From positions 62,001 through 126,000 of the forward strand of contig CADBCV010000004.1 in NCBI GenBank assembly GCA_902793285.1: DNA of 64,000 nt, given 5' to 3'. A program made the translations under genes and the position numbers. Numbering within the stretch: position 1 is the stretch's first letter; the number at the start of each line of letters is the position of its first letter. The notes beneath the pieces were generated by a model that did not search any database, was not told the origin of the DNA, and saw only the letters and a program-made list of their open reading frames with translations. Of the stretch, positions 47,988-56,782 are shown piece after piece. The DNA is from Oscillospiraceae bacterium (lineage in GTDB: Bacteria; Bacillota; Clostridia; Oscillospirales; Oscillospiraceae).

Positions 47988-49571
47988 ATGATTGCCTGGA
48001 AAAATCTGGATACTCTTGCCGCTTATGAAAAGCTCGCCGCGCTCAAGGGCCGCGTGAACCTCGTCGAGGCGATGGCCGGTGAAAACGGCGCCGCGCGTGT
48101 GAAGAATTACAGCGTGCCCATGGCGGGCGGCCTCAGCTACAACTTTGCCGCGAAGGCCGTGGACGATGAAGTGCTCGAAGCCCTCGCCGCCCTCGCGGAG
48201 GAGGCCCAGCTCACGGAGAAGTATGCCGCCCTCTATAACGGCGAGGTCATCAACACCGGCGAAAAGCGCCGCGTGCTCCACCAGCTCACCCGCGGCCAGC
48301 TCGGGGACGCCGTCGTGGTGGACGGCGCGGACAAGCGCGCCTTCTATCTCGGGGAGCAGAAAAAGGCCGCCGCGTTTGCCGAGAAGGTCCACGCGGGCGA
48401 AATCAGAAACGCCGCCGGGGAGAAGTTCACCACCGTGGTGCAGATCGGCATCGGCGGCAGCGATCTCGGCCCCCGCGCCATGTATCTCGCCCTGGAGAAC
48501 TGGGCCCGGCAGAACGACACCCGCAAGCTCGAGGCCCGCTTCATCAGCAACGTGGACCCCGACGACGCGGCAAGCGTCCTCAAGACCATCGATGTGGCCC
48601 ACGCACTCTTCGTGCTGGTGTCCAAGTCCGGCACCACGCTCGAGACCCTGACGAACGAGTCCTTTGTGAAGGACGCGCTCAGAAACGCGGGTCTCGACCC
48701 CGCAAAGCACATGGTCGCCGTCACGAGCGAGACCTCCCCGCTCGCCAAGTCCAGCGATTATCTCGCGGCCTTCTTTATGGACGACTTCATCGGCGGGCGC
48801 TACTCCTCCACCTCCTGCGTGGGCGGCGTGGTGCTGTCCCTCGCCTTCGGGCCCGCGGTGTTTGAGCGCTTCTTAAACGGCGCGCACGCGGCGGACCTCA
48901 GCGCGAAGGAGCCGGACATCCGCAAGAATCCCGCCATGCTCGACGCCCTCATCGGCCTCTACGAGCGCAACGTCCTCGGCTTGCCCGCGACGGCCGTCCT
49001 GCCCTATTCCCAGGCGCTCAGCCGCTTCCCGGCGCACCTGCAGCAGCTCGACATGGAGTCCAACGGCAAGCACGTCAACCGCTTCGGCGAGCCTGTCTCC
49101 TACCCCACCGGCCCCGTCATCTTCGGCGAGCCGGGCACGAACGGGCAGCACTCCTTCTACCAGCTCCTGCACCAGGGCACGGACATCGTCCCCCTGCAGT
49201 TTGTGGGCTTCCGCAAAAACCAGGCCGGCATGGACGTGGACATCCAGGGCAGCACCAGCCAGCAGAAGCTCTGCGCCAATGTCGCCGCGCAGATCATGGC
49301 CTTCGCCTGCGGCAAGCAGGACGAGAACCCCAACAAGAGCTTTGACGGCGGCCGCCCCTCCAGCATCATCATCGGCGAGCAGCTCACGCCCGAGGCTCTC
49401 GGCGCGCTGCTGGCCCACTTTGAAAACAAGGTCATGTTCCAGGGCTTCCTCTGGAACCTGAACAGCTTTGACCAGGAGGGCGTACAGCTCGGCAAGGTGC
49501 TGGCGAAGCGCGTCCTCGCCCATGAGACGGACGGCGCCCTGCGCGCCTACAGCGAGCTTTTGGATATCTGA
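47988..49571 (+). CDS. pgi: Glucose-6-phosphate isomerase
   Basis: The 527-residue enzyme interconverts glucose-6-P and fructose-6-P. I use the ATG at 47988, after GAAAGGA. Family motifs: VQIGIGGSDLGPRAMYLALE, VLVSKSGTTLETLTNESF, VGGVVLSLAFGP, FGEPGTNGQHSFYQLLHQGT (second signature) and the C-terminal ENKVMFQGFLWNLNSFDQEG with the catalytic Lys region after it. The length matches the long bacterial form. Confidence 0.96.
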   Translation: MIAWKNLDTLAAYEKLAALKGRVNLVEAMAGENGAARVKNYSVPMAGGLSYNFAAKAVDDEVLEALAALAEEAQLTEKYAALYNGEVINTGEKRRVLHQLTRGQLGDAVVVDGADKRAFYLGEQKKAAAFAEKVHAGEIRNAAGEKFTTVVQIGIGGSDLGPRAMYLALENWARQNDTRKLEARFISNVDPDDAASVLKTIDVAHALFVLVSKSGTTLETLTNESFVKDALRNAGLDPAKHMVAVTSETSPLAKSSDYLAAFFMDDFIGGRYSSTSCVGGVVLSLAFGPAVFERFLNGAHAADLSAKEPDIRKNPAMLDALIGLYERNVLGLPATAVLPYSQALSRFPAHLQQLDMESNGKHVNRFGEPVSYPTGPVIFGEPGTNGQHSFYQLLHQGTDIVPLQFVGFRKNQAGMDVDIQGSTSQQKLCANVAAQIMAFACGKQDENPNKSFDGGRPSSIIIGEQLTPEALGALLAHFENKVMFQGFLWNLNSFDQEGVQLGKVLAKRVLAHETDGALRAYSELLDI

Positions 49572-49591
49572 TTGAGAGCATACAGCAAAAA

Positions 49592-49622
49592 CGAGGCGCG
49601 CCCGAACGGGCGCGCCTCATGA
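49592..49622 (+). terminator. Terminator of pgi
   Basis: GAGGCGCGCCCG-AAC-GGGCGCGCCTC followed by ATGATTTTTATG. Confidence 0.85.
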
Positions 49623-49637
49623 TTTTTATGTTCGATA

Positions 49638-50513
49638 TTACTGCTGTGCCTTGAGCTCCCGGTAGAGCTCGGCATCGGTGGCGGACATGTAGGGGAAGAC
49701 GTAGAAGATGCCGACAAGACCGAGCGTCACAGCCGACAGCAGGTGCCAGCCGAGGAAGGAGAGATCTAGCACGAAGGCCTTCCACTTGTTGCCGTCCATC
49801 ATCTGGCGGGAGAGGGTGATGGCATCCTTGCCGCTGATGGTGGGATCGTCAGCCAGAATGTAGGGGACCATGCGGTAGGAGTAGGACTTGATAAGGCCGG
49901 GGATGATGCACAGCAGCGACCACAAAAACAGGTAGATGCCGCGCAGAAGCAGGGCAACGACGTTGCGGCCGTAGGGGCTGAAGCCGGTCTTGATCTCGCT
50001 GAGCTCCGCGGGGGACTCGCTGTTGCGGAGGAAGAAACTACGGCAGCCGATCTCGATGGGGTTAAAGACGAACACACGCAGCACAGCGCCGACGACCGTG
50101 ATGACAAGGCCGATGCCGAGAATGGCGGCGCCGAGAAGGGTGAGCGCGGATTTAGCCCCCTCGGGGTCTGCCTGCATGGCGCCGATGAGATCGTTGATCT
50201 GCCGGATGCTCTCCGGGTCGGCGCCGGTGGCATCGCCGATGGCGGTGATGGCGTCCTGCACGTTGTCATAGGTGGTGCCGTTGAAGACGACCTTGCCGTT
50301 CTCCATGGTCACGTCGATCTCCTGGCCGTTGACGGTGACCTGGGTCTCGGTCACGGTGTCACCGGACCCGATCTGGCCGCCGGCGGAGCGGGCCGAATAG
50401 GCTGCGCTGCCCGCCGCGAAGATGACCAGCAGCAGGGCCGCGATCACGGATTTCCAGTAGTTGGCCTTAAAGGCCGCTTTGCCTCTGCGTTTTAACTCTT
50501 TTCTATCCCACAT
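49638..50513 (-). CDS. DUF975-type membrane protein
   Basis: The 291-residue protein starts MWDRKELKRRGKAAFKANYW, typical of DUF975 proteins. It has about five membrane helices. An extracytoplasmic insert (residues about 45-110, with TQVTVNGQEIDVTMENGKVV) lies after the first helix. The family's C-terminal pattern WKAFVLDLSFLGWHLLSAVT is present. Function is not established. The gene converges with pgi. Confidence 0.85.
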   Translation of the reverse strand: MWDRKELKRRGKAAFKANYWKSVIAALLLVIFAAGSAAYSARSAGGQIGSGDTVTETQVTVNGQEIDVTMENGKVVFNGTTYDNVQDAITAIGDATGADPESIRQINDLIGAMQADPEGAKSALTLLGAAILGIGLVITVVGAVLRVFVFNPIEIGCRSFFLRNSESPAELSEIKTGFSPYGRNVVALLLRGIYLFLWSLLCIIPGLIKSYSYRMVPYILADDPTISGKDAITLSRQMMDGNKWKAFVLDLSFLGWHLLSAVTLGLVGIFYVFPYMSATDAELYRELKAQQ

Positions 50514-50751
50514 TGTATTTTTACCTCCTTATGTTAACTCGCGGGGTTTAGCACAGTATAGCATATTTTGTGGAAAAAGCAAGCAATATTTCCGGAGGGA
50601 TGGACTTTTCCGCAGCGTATATGTTATACTCATACTCCAGGTTCGGCATCCGCCGGATACCCGGCATCCGGGTGCCGCCTTCTGCTTACAAGCGGAGAAT
50701 ACCATACAAAACGTCACAAAACTGTCACAGCAAAAGGAAAGGATCACCACC

Positions 50752-51660
50752 ATGCTTTACGATACAATCATCATCGGCGGGGGCGCCGCGGGCCTCACCG
50801 CCGCCACCTATCTGCGCCGCGCGGGGAAAAGCGCGCTCGTGATCGAGAAAAACGCCTTCGGGGGCCAGATCACCTGGAGCCCGCGGGTGGAAAACTTCCC
50901 GGGCTTTGTCTCCGTCTCCGGGACGGAGCTCGGCGATAAGCTCCTGGAACAGGCCATGGAGCAGGGGGCCGAGGCGGAGCTGGACGAGGTCGTCTCTGTC
51001 CGGCTGGACGAGGGGGGCGTCAAAACCTGCGTGTGCGAATCGGGCGCCGAATTTCATGGCCGCAGCCTTATCATCGCCGTGGGCGCAAAGCCCCGGATGC
51101 TGGGCCTTGCGCGCGAGGAAGCGCTCGTGGGCAGCGGCGTCTGCTTCTGCGCCGTGTGCGACGGGGACTTCTACGCCGGGCAGGACGTGGCCGTCTGCGG
51201 CGGGGGCAATGCCGCCCTGCAGGACGCCCTGCTTCTGAGCGAGAAGTGCCGCAGGGTCACGCTCATCCACCGGCGCGCGGACTTCCGGGGCGAGCGGAAG
51301 CTGGTGGAGGCCCTCGAAGCGCGCAAGAATGTCGAATTTCTGCTGGAAACCCGGGTCACGGAGCTTTTGGGCGACACGGAGCTCACGGGCATCGTCCTCT
51401 CCCAAAACGGGCAGCGGCGCGAGCTTCCGGTCACGGGCCTCTTTATCGCCGTCGGGCATGAGCCGGACAACGGGGCCTTCGCGTCCCTCATGGATCTTGA
51501 CGCGGCGGGCTATGCCGATGCCGGGGAGGACTGCCTGACCCGGAGCGCGGGCGTCTTCGTCGCGGGCGACTGCCGGAAAAAGTCCGTGCGCCAGCTCACC
51601 ACCGCGGCGGCGGACGGGTCTGTCGCGGCTCTCGCTGCCTGCCGGTATCTCGACGCATGA
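50752..51660 (+). CDS. trxB: Thioredoxin reductase
   Basis: I use the ATG at 50752, after AAAGGAAAGGATCACCACC, giving 302 residues. FAD site: DTIIIGGGAAGLTAATYLRR. The redox disulfide is CFCAVCDGDFYAG with a CAVC instead of the usual CATC. The NADPH domain is VAVCGGGNAALQDALLLSEK and IHRRADFRGE; the C-terminal FAD motif is GVFVAGDCRKKSVRQLTTAA. It reduces thioredoxin or related proteins. The next gene overlaps it by 4 bp. Confidence 0.93.
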   Translation: MLYDTIIIGGGAAGLTAATYLRRAGKSALVIEKNAFGGQITWSPRVENFPGFVSVSGTELGDKLLEQAMEQGAEAELDEVVSVRLDEGGVKTCVCESGAEFHGRSLIIAVGAKPRMLGLAREEALVGSGVCFCAVCDGDFYAGQDVAVCGGGNAALQDALLLSEKCRRVTLIHRRADFRGERKLVEALEARKNVEFLLETRVTELLGDTELTGIVLSQNGQRRELPVTGLFIAVGHEPDNGAFASLMDLDAAGYADAGEDCLTRSAGVFVAGDCRKKSVRQLTTAAADGSVAALAACRYLDA

Positions 51661-52547
51661 GCGGAGCGGGCCTTTCCAAGCGCGCACGGCGGGTCAAAAA
51701 CGGTCTGCGCGCGCTTGCCGATGTGGTGAAAGAGACCGTCGCGGTCTATGCCGAACATGAGATGCCGGTCTACGCGGGCTACACCACGCTCTATATCCTC
51801 ATGGCCATGGTGCCGCTTCTGACACTCGTGATCGGCCTTGTGAACATGCTGCCGGACGTGAGTCTCCAGCATGTGGAGACCGTTTTGCGCAAGGTCCTGC
51901 CGGACATCCCCCAGGTGCAGAGCATGACCCACACCGTCATCGCAAACGTCAACCGCCAGGCGGGCAGTCTCGCGGTGTCGGTGTCGGTGCTGGTGTCGCT
52001 GTGGTCTGCGTCAAACGGCGTCAACGCCATCCAGCTCGGCCTCTGCAAGATCAGCGGGACGGGCGGCTCCCAGTTCAGGCAGCGGGCGGCGGCGCTTCTT
52101 TACACGCTGCTGTTTGTGGCGCTGATCCCGGCGCTGCTCATCTTCCGCGTGCTGCGCGCCTCCATCGTGGATCTCATCGCCCTCGTCACGGGCTATCTCA
52201 AAATGCCGGACGTTGCGCATTTATTGATGGACTTCATGGAATACAGCGGGCTTATCACCCTCGCCGCGATGGGGCTTGTGATCGTGCTGGCCTACACCTA
52301 TCTCCAGGGAGAGCGGAAAAAGCTGCGCGATCAGATCCCGGGCACGGTGTTCGCGGCGGTGCTGTGGCTGCTGTTCTCGCGCCTGTTTGAAATCTTCATC
52401 TCCCGCTTCTGGCACGCCTCGTCTCTCTACGGGTCGCTTGCGTCCATCCTCCTCGCGGCCATGTGGCTCAAGAGCATCACGGCCATCCTCTTCTACGGTG
52501 CGGCCCTCAACGAGGTGCTCGGCCGCCGCAGAGCAGGGAGGGCGTAA
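51657..52547 (+). CDS. YihY/BrkB-family membrane protein
   Basis: The 296-residue protein has six predicted membrane helices in the standard family order, beginning VKETVAVYAEHEMPVYAGYT, then LLTLVIGLVNMLPDVSLQHV and the family segment LWSASNGVNAIQLGLCKISG. The C-terminus has LRDQIPGTVFAAVLWLLFSR and LYGSLASILLAAMWLKSITA. The function of this family is not settled; it is not a ribonuclease BN, despite old annotation. Translational coupling to trxB is seen. Confidence 0.9.
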   Translation: MSGAGLSKRARRVKNGLRALADVVKETVAVYAEHEMPVYAGYTTLYILMAMVPLLTLVIGLVNMLPDVSLQHVETVLRKVLPDIPQVQSMTHTVIANVNRQAGSLAVSVSVLVSLWSASNGVNAIQLGLCKISGTGGSQFRQRAAALLYTLLFVALIPALLIFRVLRASIVDLIALVTGYLKMPDVAHLLMDFMEYSGLITLAAMGLVIVLAYTYLQGERKKLRDQIPGTVFAAVLWLLFSRLFEIFISRFWHASSLYGSLASILLAAMWLKSITAILFYGAALNEVLGRRRAGRA

Positions 52548-52938
52548 TACTGCAGAATATGAGGGCTGTGAAAAAAGCCGATTCACGCCTTCTATACTGT
52601 AAGGGCGGCTATCAGCCGCCCGCGCAGGAAATAGCTTCGTTTATAGATGTATATGGGCGAATTCGTAAAAAAATACGAATTCGCCCAACGTCATTTAGTT
52701 CGTGTCATTCTGAGGAGCATAGCGACGAAGAATCCCGTCCCGGCTGCAAACAACCACGGGATCCTTCGCTTGCGCGAAGCCATGACATTCTTTATCTTAA
52801 TGACATTACGATTTCGCCGTACATTTCTTTTTAATTATTATCTTGTGCTGCCGGGAGGGGCAAGCCCCTCCCCTACGGTGTTTATGGCTGGATTATGCAG
52901 AAAGTGAGTTTTGTAACGCACGCTTCTCCTTTTTCCCT
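52548..52938. other. Repeat-rich intergenic stretch
   Basis: No gene is seen. It contains a GGGCGGC-TATCA-GCCGCCC hairpin (52607-52623) and a perfect 13-bp hairpin GGGCGAATTCGTA-AAAAAA-TACGAATTCGCCC (52655-52686). A TGTCATTCTGAGGAGCATAG unit follows, a type of dispersed repeat common in bacteria, then CCGGGAGGGGCAAGCCCCTC with a related copy near 63405. Confidence 0.6.
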
Positions 52939-53658
52939 TTATTCAACCCTCGCCAGCAGCACCGTCTCCCCGCCGCGGGCCATGCGGTAGTCCGTGCCGC
53001 CGTCGCGCGCGTTCCGGTAGAAGCGGAGCGTGTCCCCCTCAAAGCACGGGGCGCGGAAGATGAGATCCACGCTGCGGATTTTCTGCGCCCGGATCTCCCC
53101 GGAGGAGAGCGCCGAAAAGAGCGCCCGGGGATAGGCGGCGTTATTCATGTGCCCGCCGACGTCGATGTCCGTCGCGCGCACCCGGTACTCGCAGAAGGGC
53201 GCGATCTCCTCAAAACGCTCGGGTACTCTCGCGTACCCGGAATCGAGCGCGGAGCCGCGCACATATTCAAGGCCCTCCGGCAGCACGTCCGTACTGCGGG
53301 CGAGGGCGCCGGTCTCCGTGTTCAGCACGGCCCACTCGGTCCGCCCGGCGACGAGCAGGGCCCCGTCCCGCCGCATCTCATAGCTGCGGTTGAAGCGCAG
53401 GGGCCCCGGCTTTTCCGGCCAGGTCAGAAGCTGCACGGCCTCGCTGATGCTGGGGCGGTCATAATAGACGATGCGCGTCTTCACCGTGAGCCAGAAGCGG
53501 CTTTTTGCCCGCATCGCGGCAAGGCCCACGCCGAGAAGCTCCGCGTGCTCGGTGGCGAGATCCATGAACACGCTGAAGGCCCCTGGATAGCTGAGCCGCC
53601 CGTCAAAGTCGCAGGCGGACGGCGGAATGAGCAGATCGCGCGTATAAACTTGTTCCAT
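52939..53658 (-). CDS. Acyl-ACP thioesterase
   Basis: I use the ATG at 53658 (239 residues). The double hotdog pattern of bacterial Fat-type thioesterases is visible: IPPSACDFDGRLSYPGAFSV, then VKTRIVYYDRPSISEAVQLL and the second hotdog RVRATDIDVGGHMNNAAYPR with the conserved DxNxHxNN-like segment. It releases fatty acids from ACP. It is divergent from the membrane protein gene at 53794. Confidence 0.88.
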   Translation of the reverse strand: MEQVYTRDLLIPPSACDFDGRLSYPGAFSVFMDLATEHAELLGVGLAAMRAKSRFWLTVKTRIVYYDRPSISEAVQLLTWPEKPGPLRFNRSYEMRRDGALLVAGRTEWAVLNTETGALARSTDVLPEGLEYVRGSALDSGYARVPERFEEIAPFCEYRVRATDIDVGGHMNNAAYPRALFSALSSGEIRAQKIRSVDLIFRAPCFEGDTLRFYRNARDGGTDYRMARGGETVLLARVE

Positions 53659-53793
53659 CGGCTTCACCCTCTGTTCAAATTTCCCTCTTACCTTACCACC
53701 CGGGCCGCAAATTTGCAAGCGCGTTGGGTCTGGCTTTTTCACCCCGCCTGTGGTATGCTGGGAAAAAATCGGCGCTCAGAGGGGGACAAAACC

Positions 53794-55512
53794 ATGACGA
53801 TCCTGCGCTTTCTGGCCTTCGCGCTTTCAAGTCTCGGCTGGTGGACGGCGCTTCAAAGGCGGACGGGGGCGGCGTGTGCCTTCCTGCCGAGTCTCACCGT
53901 CGCCCTGCAGGGGATCTTCCTGTTCTTCTGCGGGCTATTGAACCTCCTGCCCGAGGGGGTGTGGGGCCTGCTTCTCGGCGGGCTCGACGCGCTCGCGCTC
54001 ACGCTCCGGCGGGAAAAGGGCGCCGCGGCCCTGAAGCCCTTCTGCGATACGGCGTTTCTTTTCTTCGCCGCGGCCCTCGCCCTCATGGGCTTTTCGCTGC
54101 GGGGCAGGATCTTCACGCACTATGATAACTTCACCCACTGGGCCCTTGTCGTGCGGAACATGCTTGAGACGGACCGCTTTCCCAATTTCCGGGACAGCCT
54201 CCTCATTTTCCAGGCATACCCTCTCGGAAGCGCAGCCTTTGTCTACTTCTTTTCCAAAATCGTCGGCCCGGGGGAGGGGGTGCAGATGCTTGCCCAGTGC
54301 TATATGAACCTCGCCTGCATCCTGCCGCTTTTTTCGCTGGGGAAGAAAAACAGCCTCCCGGCGCTCCTTCTGACCGCCACGGCGGCAAACTTCTTTTTGA
54401 CCTATAACATCGCGCCGAACGACCTGCTGGTGGACACGCTCCTGCCGCTCCTGGGGATGTGCGGCGCACTCTTCGCCGTGCAAAACTGCAAAAGGGGCTG
54501 CAAAGGGCGGGAGCTGTTCTTTGCCGCCTGCTATGCCGTCTTCGTCACGCAGATCAAAAATTCCGGCGTCTTCTTTGCCGGGCTCATCGGCCTTGCCCTT
54601 TTGAAAAACGCAGGCCGGGAGAGCATCGGCCCCCGCGCGGCGGCGGCCCTGTCCCCGGCCCTGCCGATGCTTCTGTGGAACCGGCACTGCGCCTATGTGT
54701 TCCCCGCGGCGGCGGAGACCCGGCACGCCCTCACGCTCACAAACTTCCGGGCCACGCTCGGGGAAAAAACCGGCGCCGAAATGCTCGCCGTGGCAAAGGC
54801 CATGGCGAAGTTCAGCCTTACCTGGCGGGATGTGTGGCTCACGGCGCTGCTGTTCGCCCTTCTCGGCGCACTCGTGTTCCTATTCGTGAAGGGAGAGCGC
54901 AGGACCTGGGGAAAGGCCCTGCTTCTCGCGGCGCTTCTCTATGCGGCGTATCAGATCGGAATGCTCGGCATGTATCTCTTCTCCATGCCGGAGGCTGAGG
55001 CAAGGACGCTTGCGGGCGCTGACCGCTATACGCGCAGCATCCTCATCGCCGCGGTGTATCTCTTCACGGCCGCCGCGCTCAAAACGCTCGCAAGGCTCCC
55101 CAAAGGGCGGGCGCTTCTGCCGTCGGCGCTCTTGTCCCTCGCGCTCTGCGGCGTTCTGTTTCTCACAACGGGGCAGCTCCGCCTTGCCCCGCTGGACGGG
55201 CATGACTTTGACCCGGCCACGCGCCGCTGGATCGAGGAGACGGCGCAGACCTATGCCATCCCGGAGGGGAGCTCCGCCTGCGTCCTCATCCCGGAGCCGG
55301 ACGCGGGCTACGCAAACTTCGTCACGCGCTATGTCCTCCGCTCGGGCGACGTGCTGAGCTTTGTGGCGGATGAGGAAGGAAAGCTCGACGGCGTAAAGAA
55401 CGACTACATCCTCCTCTATGACGACATTCACCCCGCCATCCCCGCCTGGGTCGCGGCGCACTACCCCGACCAGCTCGGCGAGCGGGTCATCGTGCAGCGC
55501 GATCTCCCGTGA
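53794..55512 (+). CDS. Large polytopic membrane protein (glycosyltransferase-like)
   Basis: I use the ATG at 53794 after GGGGGACAAAACC; the frame is open far upstream but crosses the divergent gene. The 572-residue protein has about 12-13 membrane helices. The first loop after helix 4 contains HYDNFTHWALVVRNMLETDR, with an acidic pair similar in place to lipid-linked sugar transferases. The C-terminal 90 residues are outside the membrane. It may act on cell-surface glycans, but no family is clearly identified. Confidence 0.75.
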   Translation: MTILRFLAFALSSLGWWTALQRRTGAACAFLPSLTVALQGIFLFFCGLLNLLPEGVWGLLLGGLDALALTLRREKGAAALKPFCDTAFLFFAAALALMGFSLRGRIFTHYDNFTHWALVVRNMLETDRFPNFRDSLLIFQAYPLGSAAFVYFFSKIVGPGEGVQMLAQCYMNLACILPLFSLGKKNSLPALLLTATAANFFLTYNIAPNDLLVDTLLPLLGMCGALFAVQNCKRGCKGRELFFAACYAVFVTQIKNSGVFFAGLIGLALLKNAGRESIGPRAAAALSPALPMLLWNRHCAYVFPAAAETRHALTLTNFRATLGEKTGAEMLAVAKAMAKFSLTWRDVWLTALLFALLGALVFLFVKGERRTWGKALLLAALLYAAYQIGMLGMYLFSMPEAEARTLAGADRYTRSILIAAVYLFTAAALKTLARLPKGRALLPSALLSLALCGVLFLTTGQLRLAPLDGHDFDPATRRWIEETAQTYAIPEGSSACVLIPEPDAGYANFVTRYVLRSGDVLSFVADEEGKLDGVKNDYILLYDDIHPAIPAWVAAHYPDQLGERVIVQRDLP

Positions 55513-56128
55513 GACTGCAGCCGGGGGATACGTTCGATATAACAAAAAAAGATGCAAAAATCCAAGGCGATCACGTATCATGGTGCGGATTCGCCTTGGA
55601 TTTGTTATAGAAAGAGCAGCTCGCCGGAACAGTTTGCTCTATAGGTTTTGTTTCAAGCGCTCAGAGGCGTTAGGCTGCTCAGGTCAAGACCCATTTCTTT
55701 CCCGTTGGGGAAAGAAACGGTTCTTGGATTCCAAAGAAAGGCAACCAGAGGAAGTGTCCTCTGGACTCCACGCAGAGGCGGGGAGTCTAAGGCGTGCCTT
55801 GGGTGCGCCGCGATCCGCTGTCGCTGCGCCGTACTTCTGACGAAAGCTGTACCACGCACGGAGCCGCGGCTCGCCGGTTTTAACCCGGGCAGCGGCGCGA
55901 GCGTAAGCGAAGCCTTCCGCGGAAACAGTGCGGAAATGTATCGTTTCTGCGACTGGAGAGCAGACAGGTCAAATATCCGCGGGAGAAATATTCAGACCAC
56001 AGAAACAGTACCCGCGTCTCAGCGCCCTTTTCTTTCTTACACCGGGCGCGGCATCTTTCTTTTCGGGCAAGACCGAAAAGAAAGATAGGGGGGCGCATCC
56101 CCTGACCTCGTATATCTTGGATCAAAAC
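55513..56128. other. Long non-coding stretch with hairpins
   Basis: No convincing gene. A terminator-like hairpin (AATCCAAGGCGA and TCGCCTTGGATT, 55558-55606) follows the membrane protein gene. Further in lie TTTCTTTCCC-GTTG-GGGAAAGAAA (55692) and TCTTTCTTTTCGG-GCAAGA-CCGAAAAGAAAGA (about 56053-56085). The middle reads as a familiar type of clostridial intergenic repeat with spurious ORFs. Confidence 0.6.
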
Positions 56129-56782
56129 CTATGCTTTGCCGTGCAATTCCCGGCCTACCTCAAACACGTCGCGGTGGCGGATGTCGCGGGGCTCAAAGCC
56201 CAGGAGATTGTAAATGACCTGCATCACCGCGCCCGCGCCGAAGGTGCCGATCAGCGTCCCGATCCCGACCGGGCCGCCGAGGAGCCAGCCCGCGAGCAGC
56301 ACCGCCGCCCAGAGCCCGATCTCCACAAAGCCGATGGGAATTTTCGGCAGGCGTTTTCCCAGCGCGATGAGCAGGGAATCCCGCGGCCCGCAGCCCTGCC
56401 CCGCGCGCATGTAGAGATACATGCCGAGGGCGCTGAAGGCATAGCCCGCGAGCATCAGCAGAATGCCGAGCCAGACGTTTTCGTTCGGCGGCAGGGGGGT
56501 TAAGTCGTTGAACATCTGCACGAAGTTTCCGGTGAGCAGGGCGTCAATGACCGTGCCGAAGCCCACGCGCTCCCGCAGCAGGAGGTCGATGCCGAGCACC
56601 GTCACGGCGACAAGCGTCATGGACAGGCCGTAATTGAGCGGGCTGTGCCGGGCGATGCCCATGCCGAGACAGTCCCAGGGCGCAAGGCCGATATTGGCAA
56701 AGATGGTGAGGTGCACCCCGAAGGCAAAGACCAGAAGCCCCCACACGATCCGCAGCCACTCCCCAAAGATCCGGCGCCTCAT
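56129..56782 (-). CDS. YczE/YitT-like membrane protein
   Basis: The 217-residue protein has five to six membrane helices and the family start RIVWGLLVFAFGVHLTIFAN followed by IGLAPWDCLGMGIARHSPLN. The loop YMRAGQGCGPRDSLLIALGK is the second conserved part. Family members are annotated as membrane proteins of unknown role. Its start overlaps the end of the dehydratase gene by 4 bp. Confidence 0.85.
   Translation of the reverse strand: MRRRIFGEWLRIVWGLLVFAFGVHLTIFANIGLAPWDCLGMGIARHSPLNYGLSMTLVAVTVLGIDLLLRERVGFGTVIDALLTGNFVQMFNDLTPLPPNENVWLGILLMLAGYAFSALGMYLYMRAGQGCGPRDSLLIALGKRLPKIPIGFVEIGLWAAVLLAGWLLGGPVGIGTLIGTFGAGAVMQVIYNLLGFEPRDIRHRDVFEVGRELHGKA

Noticed and set aside
55648-56088. 146-codon plus frame in the long gap before the YczE-like gene
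   Set aside because: It runs through several strong hairpins and repeat-type sequence; no RBS, and the translation resembles spurious ORFs common in clostridial repeats.
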